From Larkinella sp051857545 (GTDB lineage: Bacteria; Bacteroidota; Bacteroidia; Cytophagales; Spirosomataceae), in the NCBI RefSeq assembly GCF_051857545.1, contig NZ_JBPZHB010000003.1, positions 248,001-312,000 of the forward strand: a DNA stretch of 64,000 nucleotides, given 5' to 3'. Positions 8,648-17,719 of this stretch are shown piece after piece. Each line of letters opens with the position of its first letter. Position 1 is the stretch's first letter. The translations under genes and the position numbers were made by a program. The notes under the pieces were generated by a model. That model was given only the letters and a program-made list of their open reading frames with translations, was not told the origin of the DNA and searched no databases.

Positions 8648-11600
8648 TTAAAAACTGAGGTTAATACCGCCCGTCAGGGTGCGGGGCATGGGATAACCGC
8701 TGGCTTCGGAGCCGATTTCGGGGTCAAACCCGGGGTACTTCGTGAACGTCAGCAGGTTTTTACCACTGACGTAGGCCCGGATGGTTCCGACTTTCCAGCG
8801 ATTCAGGAGCGTTTTCGGCAACTCATACGCCAGCGAAACATCCTGCACCCGAACAAAATCGCGGCTGACGTAATACCCGTGTCCGTACGGATTGGTATAC
8901 ACCAGCGATGCCATTGTGTTCGATTTGTTTTCGGCCGTCCACCAGCCGTTGTCCGGGAAATTGGACGCACTCCCCGGAAAATTGTTGCTCGGAATCATCT
9001 GGTTGTAACTTTTGATCCAGCCCTGCATGGCATTCAGAAAAACCGACAGCGTGAAGTTGCTGTAGCGGAACGTGTTCGTCAATCCCCACCGGTATTTGGG
9101 TTCCAGCCGCCCCACCACCGTGCGGTCGTCAGTGGAGATTTTGCCATCGCCGTTCAGGTCTTTCAGGCGGTAAAATCCAGCTTTATAACCGGTCGGGAGC
9201 TGATCGCCTTCCTGGTAAACGCCATCGATGAGGTAATCGAAAGCAACCTGCACGGGCTGACCAATGAACCACTTATTGCCCAAATCATTGTCTTCCAGGC
9301 CATCCTGGTTCAGATCGCGGCTGTAGATGTGAACAATGCGGTTTCGGTTGGTCGAAAACACGATGTTGCTGCTCCATTCAAAAGGACCCCGCTGAAGGTT
9401 GGCGGTATTGATCGTCAGCTCGAACCCCCGGTTGTTGGTGGCTCCCAGGTTGGTGATGACCGACTGAAAACCGGTGGCGGAGGGCAATGAACGGTTCAGC
9501 AGCAGGTTTTTGGTGTCCATGTTGTAGTATTCGAGCGTTCCGCCAACCCGTCCTTTCAGGATTTCAAAATCAACCGCGACGTTGGCTGAGGTGGTGGTTT
9601 CCCACTTCAGATCGGTGTTGGCCATGCCCGATGGGTAGGTGCCGTTATACGTTGCGCTGCCATCGCCGAAAACATACTGGACCGTCCCGGAACGGCTCAG
9701 GGATTGGTAAGGCGAAATCGCCTGGTTGCCCACCGACCCGTACGACACGCGAAACTTCAGCAGGTCGATGAAGGGCATCGACTTCAGAAAAGGCTCGTCG
9801 GAAACAATCCAGGCCAGGGCGGCCGATGGAAAGGTCGCATACTTGTTCTGCGCACCGAACACCGAACTGCCATCCCGGCGGGCGGTGAGTGTCAGCAGAT
9901 ACCGGTCTTTGAAATGGTAGTTCAGCCGCAGCATCGACGATATACCGTCGATGGCCGAAGCTCCCGTCGTTGTTTGCTGGGTTTGGGCAATGCCCAGGTT
10001 ATTCCAGCCATTGGCACCGTTGAAGAAATTGGACGCTGTAGCGGTTGTCGATTCCGACTGGCTGTGGTTGCGGCCATACAAAAGCGTCACATCGAAGGCA
10101 TGATCGCGGCCCAGTTGGCGGCTGTACGTGGCAATGTTCTCCAGCACCCAGTCGAAAATTTCGACATTGTATTTCGTGGCATTCGACAGAATGTTCTCGC
10201 CAAAACGCTGGTACGCCGGTTCGAAGGTGTAGTTGTGCTGCCAGCGATAATTTGGCGAGTAATTGATGCGGTAGCTAAGTCCCTTGATGAAAGGAACTTC
10301 AATTTTTGCGTAGAAATTTGAAAACAGGTTGTGGTAAACTTCTTCATTCTGACGCCGGATGGAGTTAAAAAGGGGATTCGGAACCAGTTGCACATCCTGC
10401 GGAAAGTGGACCGGGTCTGTTTTGGCGTCATCGTAATACATTTTGGCAAAAGGACTGATCTGGGCCGCCCAGTTGAGGGCCACATCGACGCCCGATAAAT
10501 CCCGCCGGGCGTAGGTGGCATTGGTACCCACCGTCAGCCAGTCGGCCACCTTCGTCTCCAGATTGGTTCGTAGCGTAACGCGTTTCGCCATGTCCTTGTA
10601 AATCAGCCCCTGTTCGTTCACAAAAGCCCCGGATACCAGGTAGTTGGTGCGGCCCGACTGACCGGCAATGCTCAGGTCGTAGGACTGAACCCCGGCTTTC
10701 TGCGAAACTTCATCCCAGGGATCGGTGACGGTGCCATTGCGGTAATTCTCGGCTTCGGTATTCTGGAGATAACTGGCCACGTTGGCCGGATTGGCTTCCT
10801 GTCCGCTTTGTGCGCGGTAATCCAGTGTTTTCTGGAGGTAGCGTTCCGGCGACAGCATTTTGATGCGGTTACTCCAGTCGGCTACGCCATAATAGCTGTT
10901 CACCCGAATGGTCGGTTTGTCGCTTTTGCCGCGTTTGGACGTAATCAGAATAACACCGTTGGCCGCTTTGGAACCGTAAATGGCGGCTGCACTGGCGTCT
11001 TTCAGAATTTCCATCGACTCGATGTCGTTCGGATTGATTTCGGCCAGACTGCCGTTGAAAAAAATACCGTCCAGAATAATGAGCGGATCGTTGCTGGCGG
11101 TGATGGAACGACGCCCCCGAACGAGGATGCTGCCGCCTTGCCCCGGCCGTCCGTTGTCGATAAACTGCACCCCGGCGACGCGCCCGCGCAGGGCCTGAGC
11201 GACGTTCGTATTGGGCAGGTTTTCGGTAACTTTCATGTCTACTTTTGCCACCGAACCGGTTACATTTCGTTTCGACTGGGTTCCGTAACCCACCACGACA
11301 ACTTCACTCAGCGCCTTGGTATCGGATACCATCTGAATGGTGAGAACCTGCCGGTTGGTAACCGGAATTTCCTGCGTTACATAGCCAATGGAGCTAACGA
11401 CCAAAACCGCCTTCCCGTCGGATACCTGAAACGTAAACTTGCCGTCTTTATCGGTGGTCGTTCCCCGGCTGGTGCCTTTCTGAATGAGGTTGACGCCCGG
11501 CAAGCCCTCACCCTTTTCGTCGGTTACAGTGCCGGACACGGACTGATCGAGCGGGGCGGTTTGGGCCATGTCGTTGTCGGACAGCGGTTTTGCCACGCCG

Positions 11601-11965
11601 GCCGGCGTGGCGGTGAGCAGAATCTGTTTGCCTTCCACTTTATAGGTAATCTTCAACGGTGTCAGGAGCTGATCGAGGATGGTTTCCAGCCGTTCATCGA
11701 CCGCCGTAAACGTTACTTTCCGATCGGCCTGAATGAGCAGCGAGCTGTACAGAAACCGTACCTGAGCCGCTTTGCCAATGGACTTCAGGGTGGTTTTAAT
11801 ATCCTTATCGACCACCTGTACGGTTACTTTCTTGTTCAGCATTTCCTGGGCCCGGCTATCGCGGGCGAAGGAGAGGCTAACCACACAGGCAGCAAGCAGC
11901 ACCTGGAGGAGGGAAAGTTTCATAAGCTTGATAAAGGAGGGTGAAATCCAGTCTGGATTTTTCAT
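8648..11965 (-). CDS. SusC/RagA-family TonB-dependent transporter with STN domain
   Basis: A 1105-aa outer-membrane channel that imports glycans with energy from TonB. After the signal peptide (to about residue 40) come an STN signalling domain (about 45-115), a carboxypeptidase-D-like regulatory domain (about 135-220, GTVTDEKGEGLPGVNL), the TonB plug starting at VVVGYGTQSKR, and a C-terminal 22-strand barrel ending in MPRTLTGGINLSF (terminal Phe). The STN domain marks it as a trans-envelope sensor that talks to the FecR anti-sigma factor encoded just upstream. A second ATG (11923) before KLSLLQV could also be the start; both give the same signal peptide core. Confidence 0.95.
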   Translation of the reverse strand: MKNPDWISPSFIKLMKLSLLQVLLAACVVSLSFARDSRAQEMLNKKVTVQVVDKDIKTTLKSIGKAAQVRFLYSSLLIQADRKVTFTAVDERLETILDQLLTPLKITYKVEGKQILLTATPAGVAKPLSDNDMAQTAPLDQSVSGTVTDEKGEGLPGVNLIQKGTSRGTTTDKDGKFTFQVSDGKAVLVVSSIGYVTQEIPVTNRQVLTIQMVSDTKALSEVVVVGYGTQSKRNVTGSVAKVDMKVTENLPNTNVAQALRGRVAGVQFIDNGRPGQGGSILVRGRRSITASNDPLIILDGIFFNGSLAEINPNDIESMEILKDASAAAIYGSKAANGVILITSKRGKSDKPTIRVNSYYGVADWSNRIKMLSPERYLQKTLDYRAQSGQEANPANVASYLQNTEAENYRNGTVTDPWDEVSQKAGVQSYDLSIAGQSGRTNYLVSGAFVNEQGLIYKDMAKRVTLRTNLETKVADWLTVGTNATYARRDLSGVDVALNWAAQISPFAKMYYDDAKTDPVHFPQDVQLVPNPLFNSIRRQNEEVYHNLFSNFYAKIEVPFIKGLSYRINYSPNYRWQHNYTFEPAYQRFGENILSNATKYNVEIFDWVLENIATYSRQLGRDHAFDVTLLYGRNHSQSESTTATASNFFNGANGWNNLGIAQTQQTTTGASAIDGISSMLRLNYHFKDRYLLTLTARRDGSSVFGAQNKYATFPSAALAWIVSDEPFLKSMPFIDLLKFRVSYGSVGNQAISPYQSLSRSGTVQYVFGDGSATYNGTYPSGMANTDLKWETTTSANVAVDFEILKGRVGGTLEYYNMDTKNLLLNRSLPSATGFQSVITNLGATNNRGFELTINTANLQRGPFEWSSNIVFSTNRNRIVHIYSRDLNQDGLEDNDLGNKWFIGQPVQVAFDYLIDGVYQEGDQLPTGYKAGFYRLKDLNGDGKISTDDRTVVGRLEPKYRWGLTNTFRYSNFTLSVFLNAMQGWIKSYNQMIPSNNFPGSASNFPDNGWWTAENKSNTMASLVYTNPYGHGYYVSRDFVRVQDVSLAYELPKTLLNRWKVGTIRAYVSGKNLLTFTKYPGFDPEIGSEASGYPMPRTLTGGINLSF

Positions 11966-12006
11966 AAATTGGGTCGTTTTTTGAGTCGTTTCAGTTCGAA
12001 ATGGAC

Positions 12007-12055
12007 AAAAAATACCTCATCGACGCCCTTTTGGGCGTCTTGCAATCCGATGAGG
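12007..12055 (-). terminator. Terminator-like hairpin between FecR and SusC genes
   Basis: On the minus strand CCTCATCG ... GACGCCC-aaaa-GGGCGTC-GATGAGG forms a two-part stem (outer arms 12015-12022/12048-12055, inner arms 12022-12028/12033-12039) followed by TATTTTTTG. It can end the FecR transcript before susC, so susC likely has its own promoter in the remaining part of 11966-12006 or reads through. No further gene is visible in 11966-12252. Confidence 0.6.
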
Positions 12056-12252
12056 AAATGGGTGGAACGGGCTGGGGGGCGCGGTCGGGTGTCGGAACGA
12101 TGCTGTTGGAACCATTACCGGTCAGGCAGTCGGACACGCCAACCCAGCGACGTTTTCGCGAAGGCGGTGAGGGGAAGTAGAGTTTTTAGTCAGGCATAGG
12201 CAAGGCAGGTGGTTTTGAAAAGATACAAATCACGAAAAGCGTTTGGAAACCG

Positions 12253-13374
12253 TCAGGGCGTGCAACCCTGGCTGTGAATAATCACCCGACCCTCCACAAC
12301 CTCGTAGGTCGCTCCAATGGCCTGGCAAATAAAACCGAGTTTTACGGACAGCGTTTCATCCGAAAACTGAGCGGTAATCGGGCATTTTTCCAGCAGATCC
12401 GCCTTGTAATCGATAGCGACGCCGTAGGCTTTTTCCAGTTTGGCCAGCACCTGCGTCACCGGAACGTCTTCGAAATCCAGCTCCTGAACGTGGGTAGCCA
12501 CGGCCACTAGCTCCGGTTTTGCGACCAGTCCGCGTTGCAACTGTTCGGTTTTTCGGTTAAAGACCACTTCCTGATTTCGAATCAGGAGAACGCCGTTGCG
12601 GGTTTGAGTCTTCGTTTTCCGGAACGTTTTTTCAGCGAAAACCGAGACTTTTCCGGTTCGGACGGCCACGGCCACTTCCGGTTCGTGATCGAAAGCCCGA
12701 ATGCGAAAGCTGGTGCCCAGCACTTTGGTGACGGTTTCGTTGGCGTAGATCAGGAACGGTTTTTCGGGATTCCGGGCAATTTCAAAAAATGCTTCGCCCG
12801 ACAAATACACTTCCCGAAACGAACCGGTAAACGTCTTCGGATAACGGATGCGGCTGTTTTTCTCCAGCGTAATGGCCGACCCGTCGCTTAGCACCAGCGT
12901 CAGCGGTTCGTTGGTCGCATTCACTTTCTCTGAAAGCACCGTCGAACCAGCGCTCAAAGGCGGGCGGTAGGCCGTCTGATGGGTCGGTGAAGGGAGTTTC
13001 GGCAGCAGCAGCAAGCCCAATCCGATGATCACGAGAACCGAAGCGGCCAGACTCAGCCAGGTTCGCCGGTTTTGCCCCCACCAAACAATGGGTTCAGATC
13101 GGGATTCGTCGTCGTTTGTCCGCTCGGCCTGTTTCCGTTGACGGAACTGCCCCACCAGGTGTTGCACTTCCTGGCGGACTTCGTCGTCTGACAAATCCAC
13201 CGGTTGTTGTTTCAGGGCGTATACCAGTGCTTTGGCCTGATTCAAAACCGCCCGTTGTTCCGGGTGCTGGCTGCGCCAGGCCGTCCAGAAGGCCGTCGCG
13301 TCCGGGTCGCCGTCGATCCAGGCGTGGAAGGTGGCGTCGTTCAAAAAATCGTCAACCTGCTGGTAGAGCTTCAT
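12253..13374 (-). CDS. FecR-family anti-sigma factor (with DUF4974)
   Basis: A 373-aa inner-membrane regulator. The N-terminal cytoplasmic part (1-95) holds the partner sigma factor; one membrane span lies at about 104-124 (WLSLAASVLVIIGLGLLLL); the FecR periplasmic domain follows (LSDGSAITLEKNSRIRYP, GEAFFEI, KVLGTSFRI) and the C-terminal DUF4974 (about 300-370, DFEDVPVTQVLAKLEKAYG) mimics an STN-type fold. Known members receive the signal from the STN domain of SusC and release the sigma factor. The sigma factor gene is divergent at 13615, the target SusC gene is immediately downstream. Confidence 0.92.
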   Translation of the reverse strand: MKLYQQVDDFLNDATFHAWIDGDPDATAFWTAWRSQHPEQRAVLNQAKALVYALKQQPVDLSDDEVRQEVQHLVGQFRQRKQAERTNDDESRSEPIVWWGQNRRTWLSLAASVLVIIGLGLLLLPKLPSPTHQTAYRPPLSAGSTVLSEKVNATNEPLTLVLSDGSAITLEKNSRIRYPKTFTGSFREVYLSGEAFFEIARNPEKPFLIYANETVTKVLGTSFRIRAFDHEPEVAVAVRTGKVSVFAEKTFRKTKTQTRNGVLLIRNQEVVFNRKTEQLQRGLVAKPELVAVATHVQELDFEDVPVTQVLAKLEKAYGVAIDYKADLLEKCPITAQFSDETLSVKLGFICQAIGATYEVVEGRVIIHSQGCTP

Positions 13375-13614
13375 GAAAAAGGCGGAACGTTAAAAAGGCG
13401 GTTCAGAGAAGGAGAATCAACATGGTGCCGGAAATAATCAAAAAAATCATTTTATTTTTTTATAAATGCTGGAAGCAACCCGACTTTTGTAGTCGGAAGA
13501 ACGCCCCGGGAGCGGGTAAAAACCGGTTGGCAACCTCTTTTACCGGCGGCTCCTGGTGGAATACGGTTTTAGTTTGCCGGTTGCTACCACCAGAAATTAG
13601 TCGTACCATGCTGT

Positions 13615-14238
13615 ATGTTTCGCTCATCCTCCCAAAACCGTCCTTCTGAATCGCCAACCGACGCGGCCCTGTGGCATCAGTTCAGGGAAGGGGATGAAGT
13701 GGCATTGGGCGAACTGGCCGAGCGGTATTACAAACGGCTGTATGGCTACGGCAGCAAATTCTCCCGCGATCGCGAAGCCATCAAAGATTGCATTCAGGAC
13801 CTCTTTCTGGAAATCTGGGACAAACGGCACACCATCAGCGAACCGGATTCGGTTAAACTCTATTTGCTGGTTTCGATCCGGCGAAGAATTCTCCGGCGGA
13901 AAACCGGAGACAAGTGGCTGGAACAAAGTGAAGAACTGGATTTTGATGCCGCCGTGGTGGGCGATTTACCCATCGAAACCGCTATCATCGAAGACGAAAC
14001 CAGCCAGTATTACGTCCGGAAGCTTCAGCAACTCATTCCTCAGCTTTCCCGGCGTCAGCAGGAGATTATTTACCTCCGGTTTTACGAAAATCTGGACAAC
14101 GAGGCCATTGCCGAAGTCATGTCGCTCAGCCGGGGGGCGGTTGCCAACCTGCTCTGGCGGGCCCTGAAAGAACTGAAGGAATACTGGTATGCCGGGTTAC
14201 TGCTTTTACTTTTACCGGGAATTTGTTTTCTGAAATAA
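13615..14238 (+). CDS. ECF sigma factor (FecI-like, SusCD-associated) with hydrophobic C-terminal tail
   Basis: A 207-aa sigma-70 family factor with regions 2 (about 30-95, FSRDREAIKDCIQDLFLEIW) and 4 (about 140-190, LSRRQQEIIYLRF and SRGAVANLLWRA). It should recruit RNA polymerase to the neighbouring susCD genes when the FecR protein lets it go. The last residues WYAGLLLLLLPGICFLK are strongly hydrophobic and lie beyond the helix-turn-helix, which is unusual for a soluble sigma factor and could tether it to the membrane or to FecR. The gene is divergent from fecR; the 240 bp between (13375-13614) contain an inverted pair CTGGTGG/CCACCAG (13551-13594 area) but no clear consensus promoter. Confidence 0.92.
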   Translation: MFRSSSQNRPSESPTDAALWHQFREGDEVALGELAERYYKRLYGYGSKFSRDREAIKDCIQDLFLEIWDKRHTISEPDSVKLYLLVSIRRRILRRKTGDKWLEQSEELDFDAAVVGDLPIETAIIEDETSQYYVRKLQQLIPQLSRRQQEIIYLRFYENLDNEAIAEVMSLSRGAVANLLWRALKELKEYWYAGLLLLLLPGICFLK

Positions 14239-14450
14239 CGGGGCAGAAAGCTACACGTTCAAAATAACCAAATTATTGCCTGATGGGCCATACCATCCCC
14301 TGATTTGGGTGAAATTGGCGCAGCTTCCGGCAGAAATCAGTAAAATATACCGTAATTCGCCTTCGATTCGTTATACTAGACTGCTACCAGCGCGAACCAG
14401 TTTCTGTTTCAGTTGTTAACAGAAATAGACAACTGCTAACCTACTATTCT

Positions 14451-16076
14451 ATGTCGTTCAAAAAGTTTGTATTCCGACTCCTGAGTCTCTATACATTCAT
14501 CCTGTTTGGTTTTGCCCGTGGGCAGGCCCAAACGTCCCAATGGTTTCACCTCGATTCGAAAGCCGACAGCGTCTGGGGAATCAGCACCGACCGCACCTAC
14601 CGCGAGTTACTCAGCCACCGCAAACCGACGCCGGTCGTCGTGGCCGTGATCGATGGCGGAATCGACTCCACGCACGAAGATTTAAAACGAATTCTGTGGA
14701 CCAATCCGAAGGAAATTCCCGGCAACGGGATCGACGACGATAAAAACGGCTACGTCGATGACGTCCACGGCTGGAATTTTATCGGCGGAAAAGACGGCCG
14801 GAACGTCCAGTACGAAACCGCCGAAGTGACCCGGCAATACGCCCGGCTGCGCCCTTTGTATGAAGGCAAAAACCGGTCGTCGCTGAAACCGGCGCAACAG
14901 AAGGAATTCGACCAGTTCGTGAAATATAAAACGGAGATGGAGAAGAAACGCGCTGAGTATAAGGAGCAATACGATTCTTACAGCACGTTCAGTACCCAAC
15001 TGGTGACGATCATTGATGGGCTGAAAAAAGCCCTGAACGTCTCCAAACTGGACACCGCGACGCTGCGCAATCCGGCCACCGACAATGATTTTGTGAAGAA
15101 AGCGGCTGCCGCTCTCTATGAAATGACCAGTGCGCAGGGATTCGGGCAGGCCGAAGATATTCAGGCCGAACTGACCAGAGGACTGGAAGACCTGAAAGGC
15201 AAAGCGGAATACGCCTACAACCCCGACTTCGACAGCCGCTCGATTGTGGGCGATAAACCTGACGATCTAACCGAAACCGCCTACGGCAATCCCGACATTA
15301 CCGGCCCCGACGCGCTGCATGGCACGCACGTCGCCGGCATCATTGGCGCCGACCGCACCAACAACCTGGGGGTACAGGGCGTGGCGGATCAGGTGCAGAT
15401 CATGGCCGTTCGGGCCGTTCCCGATGGCGACGAACGGGATAAGGATGTAGCCAATGCGATCCGGTATGCGGTCAATAACGGTGCCCAGATCATCAACATG
15501 AGCTTCGGGAAAGACGTGTCACCCCAACGCAAAACCGTCGACGACGCCATGCGGTACGCGCTTTCCAAAGGCGTTCTGCTGATTCACGCAGCCGGGAATG
15601 ACAACAAGTTGCTGGATACGACCGCCAGTTTTCCATCAGACCGGTTTATGGATGGTTCGGCGATTCCGAACCTGATTACGGTGGGGGCTATTACGTCCAA
15701 AAACAATGAAAGTCTGGTCGCACCGTTTTCCAATTATGGCCGGAAAACCGTCGATGTGTTTGCGCCGGGCATGGCCATTTATTCGACAACGCCCCGCAAC
15801 GGATATGATAACCTGAGTGGTACGAGCATGGCGGCTCCAGTCGTAAGCGGTATTGCCGCCGTCCTGAAATCGTATTTTCCGAAACTGACGTACAGCGATC
15901 TGAAGCGGATTATCGAAAAATCGGCTGTTGTGCAAAACCGGCAGGTGCTTCGTCCCGAGTCTACGGATCTGGTCAATTTTACCGATTTATCGAAAACCGG
16001 CGCCATCGTGAATCTCTACGAAGCCGTTAAACTGGCCGAGGCTGAAGAAGCCGCAGCGGCCGCGAAAAAAGGCTGA
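14451..16076 (+). CDS. Exported subtilisin-like serine protease (S8 family) with large insert
   Basis: A 541-aa protease with a signal peptide ending near GQAQ (residue 27). The catalytic triad is intact: Asp68 in AVIDGGID, His290 in LHGTHVAG and Ser459 in GTSMAAP. The Asp-His distance of about 220 residues is far longer than the 30-40 of plain subtilisins because of an insert (about 105-265) rich in charged residues (EMEKKRAEYKEQ), likely helical. The C-terminus is an Ala/Glu-rich tail (EAEEAAAAAKKG), with no sorting domain. It is probably a periplasmic or surface protease for protein turnover or maturation. It stands alone, with a strong terminator after it; the 212 bp before it show no clear promoter. 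Confidence 0.93.
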   Translation: MSFKKFVFRLLSLYTFILFGFARGQAQTSQWFHLDSKADSVWGISTDRTYRELLSHRKPTPVVVAVIDGGIDSTHEDLKRILWTNPKEIPGNGIDDDKNGYVDDVHGWNFIGGKDGRNVQYETAEVTRQYARLRPLYEGKNRSSLKPAQQKEFDQFVKYKTEMEKKRAEYKEQYDSYSTFSTQLVTIIDGLKKALNVSKLDTATLRNPATDNDFVKKAAAALYEMTSAQGFGQAEDIQAELTRGLEDLKGKAEYAYNPDFDSRSIVGDKPDDLTETAYGNPDITGPDALHGTHVAGIIGADRTNNLGVQGVADQVQIMAVRAVPDGDERDKDVANAIRYAVNNGAQIINMSFGKDVSPQRKTVDDAMRYALSKGVLLIHAAGNDNKLLDTTASFPSDRFMDGSAIPNLITVGAITSKNNESLVAPFSNYGRKTVDVFAPGMAIYSTTPRNGYDNLSGTSMAAPVVSGIAAVLKSYFPKLTYSDLKRIIEKSAVVQNRQVLRPESTDLVNFTDLSKTGAIVNLYEAVKLAEAEEAAAAAKKG

Positions 16077-16099
16077 CGGTTTTTGGTATTCATGGAAGG

Positions 16100-16140
16100 C
16101 GGGGCGCACTATCGGGTCAGACTGAGTGCGCCCCGTTTTT
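16100..16140 (+). terminator. Terminator of the S8 protease gene, inside the end of the convergent gene
   Basis: An 11-bp perfect stem CGGGGCGCACT (16100-16110) / AGTGCGCCCCG (16125-16135) is followed by TTTTT. The same bases on the other strand encode the last nine codons and the TAG of the convergent CHU_C protein. Confidence 0.85.
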
Positions 16141-17635
16141 GTTCGGCCAGTACGCCGGTGCCCTGCTGAAGCTGGTAGCGAATCTGCCAGCCATACACGC
16201 CAACGGGCGCGGTTTTTCCCTGATACATCCCGTTCCAGGCGAACGGCGGCTCGGCGGTCTGGAAAACCAGTTCGCCCCAGCGGTTGAAAATCGACAGTGA
16301 CATAATGGTAATGTCTCCGCAGCCAAAGGGTTGAAAGACATCGTTTTGTCCGTCGGCGTTGGGCGTAAAAATATCCGGTGTATACAACACGCAACCGCAA
16401 TCTTCATACGAAATGCGAACGGTATCGCGAACGGTGGCGCAATCGTTGCTCACCGATGCCTGAAAAAAACCGGACTGCCCCACGGTTCTGATAACCGCTT
16501 CGGATTGATCCTGCCAGCTAAATTTCCCCTCGGCAAAGTCGGGCCGGATCGTAAATACTTCTGCCCCGCACAGGTTTTGATCCGGCCCCAGATTCAGCCG
16601 GGGCGGTGGCACAAACCGAACCTGAATGCTGTCGGTCGCTATGCAACTCGCCTGCTCGACCCGCAAGGTGTATAAACCGCCCTGCCTGACAACGTAGGTT
16701 GGCGTGGCAGAACCGTCCTGCCAGCGGAATGTTGGCGGAATACCGGGGGGCGTTTTGAGCGTTAGGGTTTGTCCCACACACAGCGTCGTGTCGCGGCCGA
16801 GGTCGAAATCGAGGGCGTAATCCACCCGGATGGTGTCGCGCAGAACTTTGCAGGGTGTGGTGACCGTGACGGAATAATTGCCCGGTTTGGTGACCCGAAA
16901 CGTGGGCGAGGTGCTGCCATCGTGCCAGCGGTATTCGGTGGCACCGGGCGTAGTCGCATCCAGCAACAGTGTGCTGTTTCGGCCACAAAGCGTGGTGTCC
17001 TTTCCGAGGTCCATTTCAATGGGCAACAGCGAAACGTCGTCGATGAAGAGGTAGAAATAACCCAGAAAAACCGGCAGTTTTTTAAAGCTCCCGATGGTTA
17101 AATATTGCTCCCCGCCTTTGGCTTTGACATAGCCCGAAACCCGTTCCCAGCGCAACTGCGGAATGCTGGTCGTCAGGGCATTGTCAATCACTTGGGCATC
17201 CGCCGGAAGCAATCCTTTTTCCGGGGAAGTGATCGGTTTTTCAGACAAGAAAGCACCAATCGTTCCGTTTAAATATTTGTTCGGCGTTGGCGTGGCGACG
17301 TACATCTCGAAGAAATAACAGTCGTCGGCAACCAGCGGTTTTTTCAGGGGCGTCGCGAGGTATTCGGCCCAGCTCACATCCAGAAAAAGCCGGGCCAGTC
17401 CCTGCCCGGAACGGGGCGGCAATTCCATTTGAACCGTTGGGAAACACTGGTGATAAAAATCAGGCGTGGCCCCGTTGGGATTGTACCAGGGAACCGCTTC
17501 TCCCAACAGATTATCTTGGCGGGGGCAGGCTCGGTATTCTTCAAAACTGCCGTTCTGAAGCAGATTTTGGGCCATAGCGATTCCAGGCAGGCAGAATACC
17601 AGCCACCACACCATCCAAACGGCACGGCTCCGCAT
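16109..17635 (-). CDS. Secreted multidomain protein with CHU_C (type B, type IX secretion) sorting domain
   Basis: A 508-aa secreted protein. After the signal peptide (to about residue 22, AMAQN) comes a carbohydrate-binding-like N-terminal domain (NLLQNGSFEEY, about 23-205) and then three repeats of the pattern LGxDTTLC...F/YRWHDGS...YSVTV (starting near 210, 275 and 340), i.e. SprB/PKD-like beta repeats common in gliding adhesins. The C-terminus (about 410-508) is a clear CHU_C domain: YTPDIFTPNADGQNDVF, IFNRWGELVF, WNGMYQGK. This domain is recognised by the type IX secretion system. It is likely a surface adhesin; no catalytic motif is visible. Confidence 0.88.
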   Translation of the reverse strand: MRSRAVWMVWWLVFCLPGIAMAQNLLQNGSFEEYRACPRQDNLLGEAVPWYNPNGATPDFYHQCFPTVQMELPPRSGQGLARLFLDVSWAEYLATPLKKPLVADDCYFFEMYVATPTPNKYLNGTIGAFLSEKPITSPEKGLLPADAQVIDNALTTSIPQLRWERVSGYVKAKGGEQYLTIGSFKKLPVFLGYFYLFIDDVSLLPIEMDLGKDTTLCGRNSTLLLDATTPGATEYRWHDGSTSPTFRVTKPGNYSVTVTTPCKVLRDTIRVDYALDFDLGRDTTLCVGQTLTLKTPPGIPPTFRWQDGSATPTYVVRQGGLYTLRVEQASCIATDSIQVRFVPPPRLNLGPDQNLCGAEVFTIRPDFAEGKFSWQDQSEAVIRTVGQSGFFQASVSNDCATVRDTVRISYEDCGCVLYTPDIFTPNADGQNDVFQPFGCGDITIMSLSIFNRWGELVFQTAEPPFAWNGMYQGKTAPVGVYGWQIRYQLQQGTGVLAEQKRGALSLTR

Positions 17636-17719
17636 GTTTCAGTAAATCGCTAAAGTGATCGGGGAAATGTAATATACGGCCTTTTTGCGAAAAACCCCAT
17701 TGGGTTGGGTGGTTGGAAG

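Noticed and set aside
10808..11944. Plus-strand open frame of 378 codons inside the SusC gene
   Set aside because: Antisense to the clear SusC protein, without recognisable motifs or start context.
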